Below are positions 20,650 to 20,868 of a stretch of 20,868 bases of DNA, one piece after another. Under the pieces are notes generated by a model, which saw only the letters and a list, made by a program, of their open reading frames with translations, was not told the origin of the DNA and did not search any database. Origin of the DNA: DATAFT01 sp035544635 (lineage in GTDB: Bacteria; Acidobacteriota; Thermoanaerobaculia; Multivoradales; Multivoraceae); contig DATKDQ010000183.1 of the NCBI GenBank assembly GCA_035544635.1, positions 1 to 20,868 of the forward strand, written 5' to 3'. A program made the position numbers and the translations under genes. Within the stretch, counting starts at the first letter, position 1. Each line of letters begins with the position of its first letter.

Positions 20650-20868
20650 TCAGGGGTAGAGGCGGCGGGTACGCCAGCCGCGCGCGGTGCGCACGAAGGC
20701 GATGCGATCGTGGAGGCGGTTCGCCCTCTCGGACCAGAACTCGAAGTAGTGGGGTACGAGGCGGTACCCCGACCAGAAGGGCGGGCGCGGCACCTTCCGG
20801 CCCGCGTACTCCCGCTCGAGCTCGGCCACCTCGGCGACGAGGATCGCACGGCTCGCGAGCGGCTGGCT
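20650..20868 (-). CDS. pdxH: Pyridoxamine/pyridoxine 5'-phosphate oxidase, C-terminal part (cut by window edge)
   Basis: Seventy-two C-terminal codons are visible, ending at TGA 20650; the start lies beyond the right edge. PdxH is an FMN enzyme that oxidises pyridoxamine or pyridoxine 5'-phosphate to pyridoxal 5'-phosphate in the vitamin B6 pathway. The visible part carries the hallmark C-terminus: VPRPPFWSGYRLVP (family RPxxWGGYRvxP), FEFW, then NRLHDR with the substrate-contacting Arg and His, and a closing W...RRLYP. The preceding helix (ILVAEVAELEREYAG) is also standard. The only oddity is Ser for the first Gly of WGGY. No B6 gene is adjacent on the visible side; a small frameshifted ORF follows four bases after the stop. 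Confidence 0.93.
   Translation of the reverse strand, partial: SQPLASRAILVAEVAELEREYAGRKVPRPPFWSGYRLVPHYFEFWSERANRLHDRIAFVRTARGWRTRRLYP

Noticed and set aside
1..20868. tRNA, rRNA, CRISPR array, IS element, integrase or phage genes
   Set aside because: Looked for on both strands; no cloverleaf, spaced direct-repeat array, transposase-like frame or paired terminal repeats were seen by eye. A covariance-model search could still reveal a small ncRNA.

Overview
The window is about 20.9 kb of very GC-rich DNA with strong G/C bias at third codon positions. It is densely packed with housekeeping and envelope genes, mostly on the minus strand. I see no tRNA, rRNA, CRISPR array, insertion sequence, integrase or phage gene. 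Several features suggest a Gram-negative, high-GC, non-model lineage: secreted proteins with Sec signals, a lipobox lipoprotein, an internal-cysteine ferrochelatase of the type described in myxobacteria, an Npt-like transporter fused to HEAT repeats, an aldolase/dehydrogenase fusion, and an S9 peptidase. My best guess is Acidobacteriota (Thermoanaerobaculia-like), with Myxococcota as the alternative. This is inference from gene content, not a marker-gene assignment.

Layout. 1-5725 (minus strand, transcribed leftward): a 956-residue Npt/MFS-like membrane protein with a HEAT-repeat tail, then hemH (ferrochelatase), a single-domain cyclic-nucleotide-binding protein, and a secreted PPP-type phosphatase cut by the left edge. 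The last three overlap stop-to-start (GTGA, ATGA), so they are almost certainly one translationally coupled operon. 5835-6662 (plus): a secreted M23/LytM peptidase. 6675-8663 (minus): a secreted S9 peptidase. 8834-10581 (minus): an Fpg-like DNA glycosylase and a TatD-family nuclease overlapping by ATGA. 10664-13903 (minus): an unrecognised secreted protein and an exported seven-repeat FG-GAP/VCBS protein. 14152-14778 (minus): a HAD hydrolase. 14829-16940 (plus): a bifunctional class II aldolase/short-chain dehydrogenase. 17029-19393 (minus): a DUF4399-like lipoprotein followed by an oversized beta-ketoacyl synthase. 19620-20435 (minus): a short-chain dehydrogenase. 20650-20868 (minus): the C-terminus of pdxH, cut by the right edge. 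No gene-free stretch exceeds 300 bases. The largest (13904-14151) holds two hairpins and a relatively AT-rich patch.

Three observations stand out. (1) The transporter-HEAT protein, the stand-alone cNMP-binding domain and the phosphatase lie in one cluster around hemH and may form a split sensor/transport module. (2) A recurrent GCTANNAT element sits just upstream of several starts. At fpg, the M23 gene and the aldolase it is so close that leaderless transcripts are implied, and between the HAD and aldolase genes two copies abut head to head as a 16-bp bidirectional promoter candidate. (3) The ketosynthase keeps its catalytic residues but carries an insertion of about 175 residues bounded by a repeated W-D/N-RFW motif. 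Five of the 14 visible starts are GTG or TTG (hemH, the CNB gene, the M23 gene, fpg and the ketosynthase), so start positions for these carry extra uncertainty.
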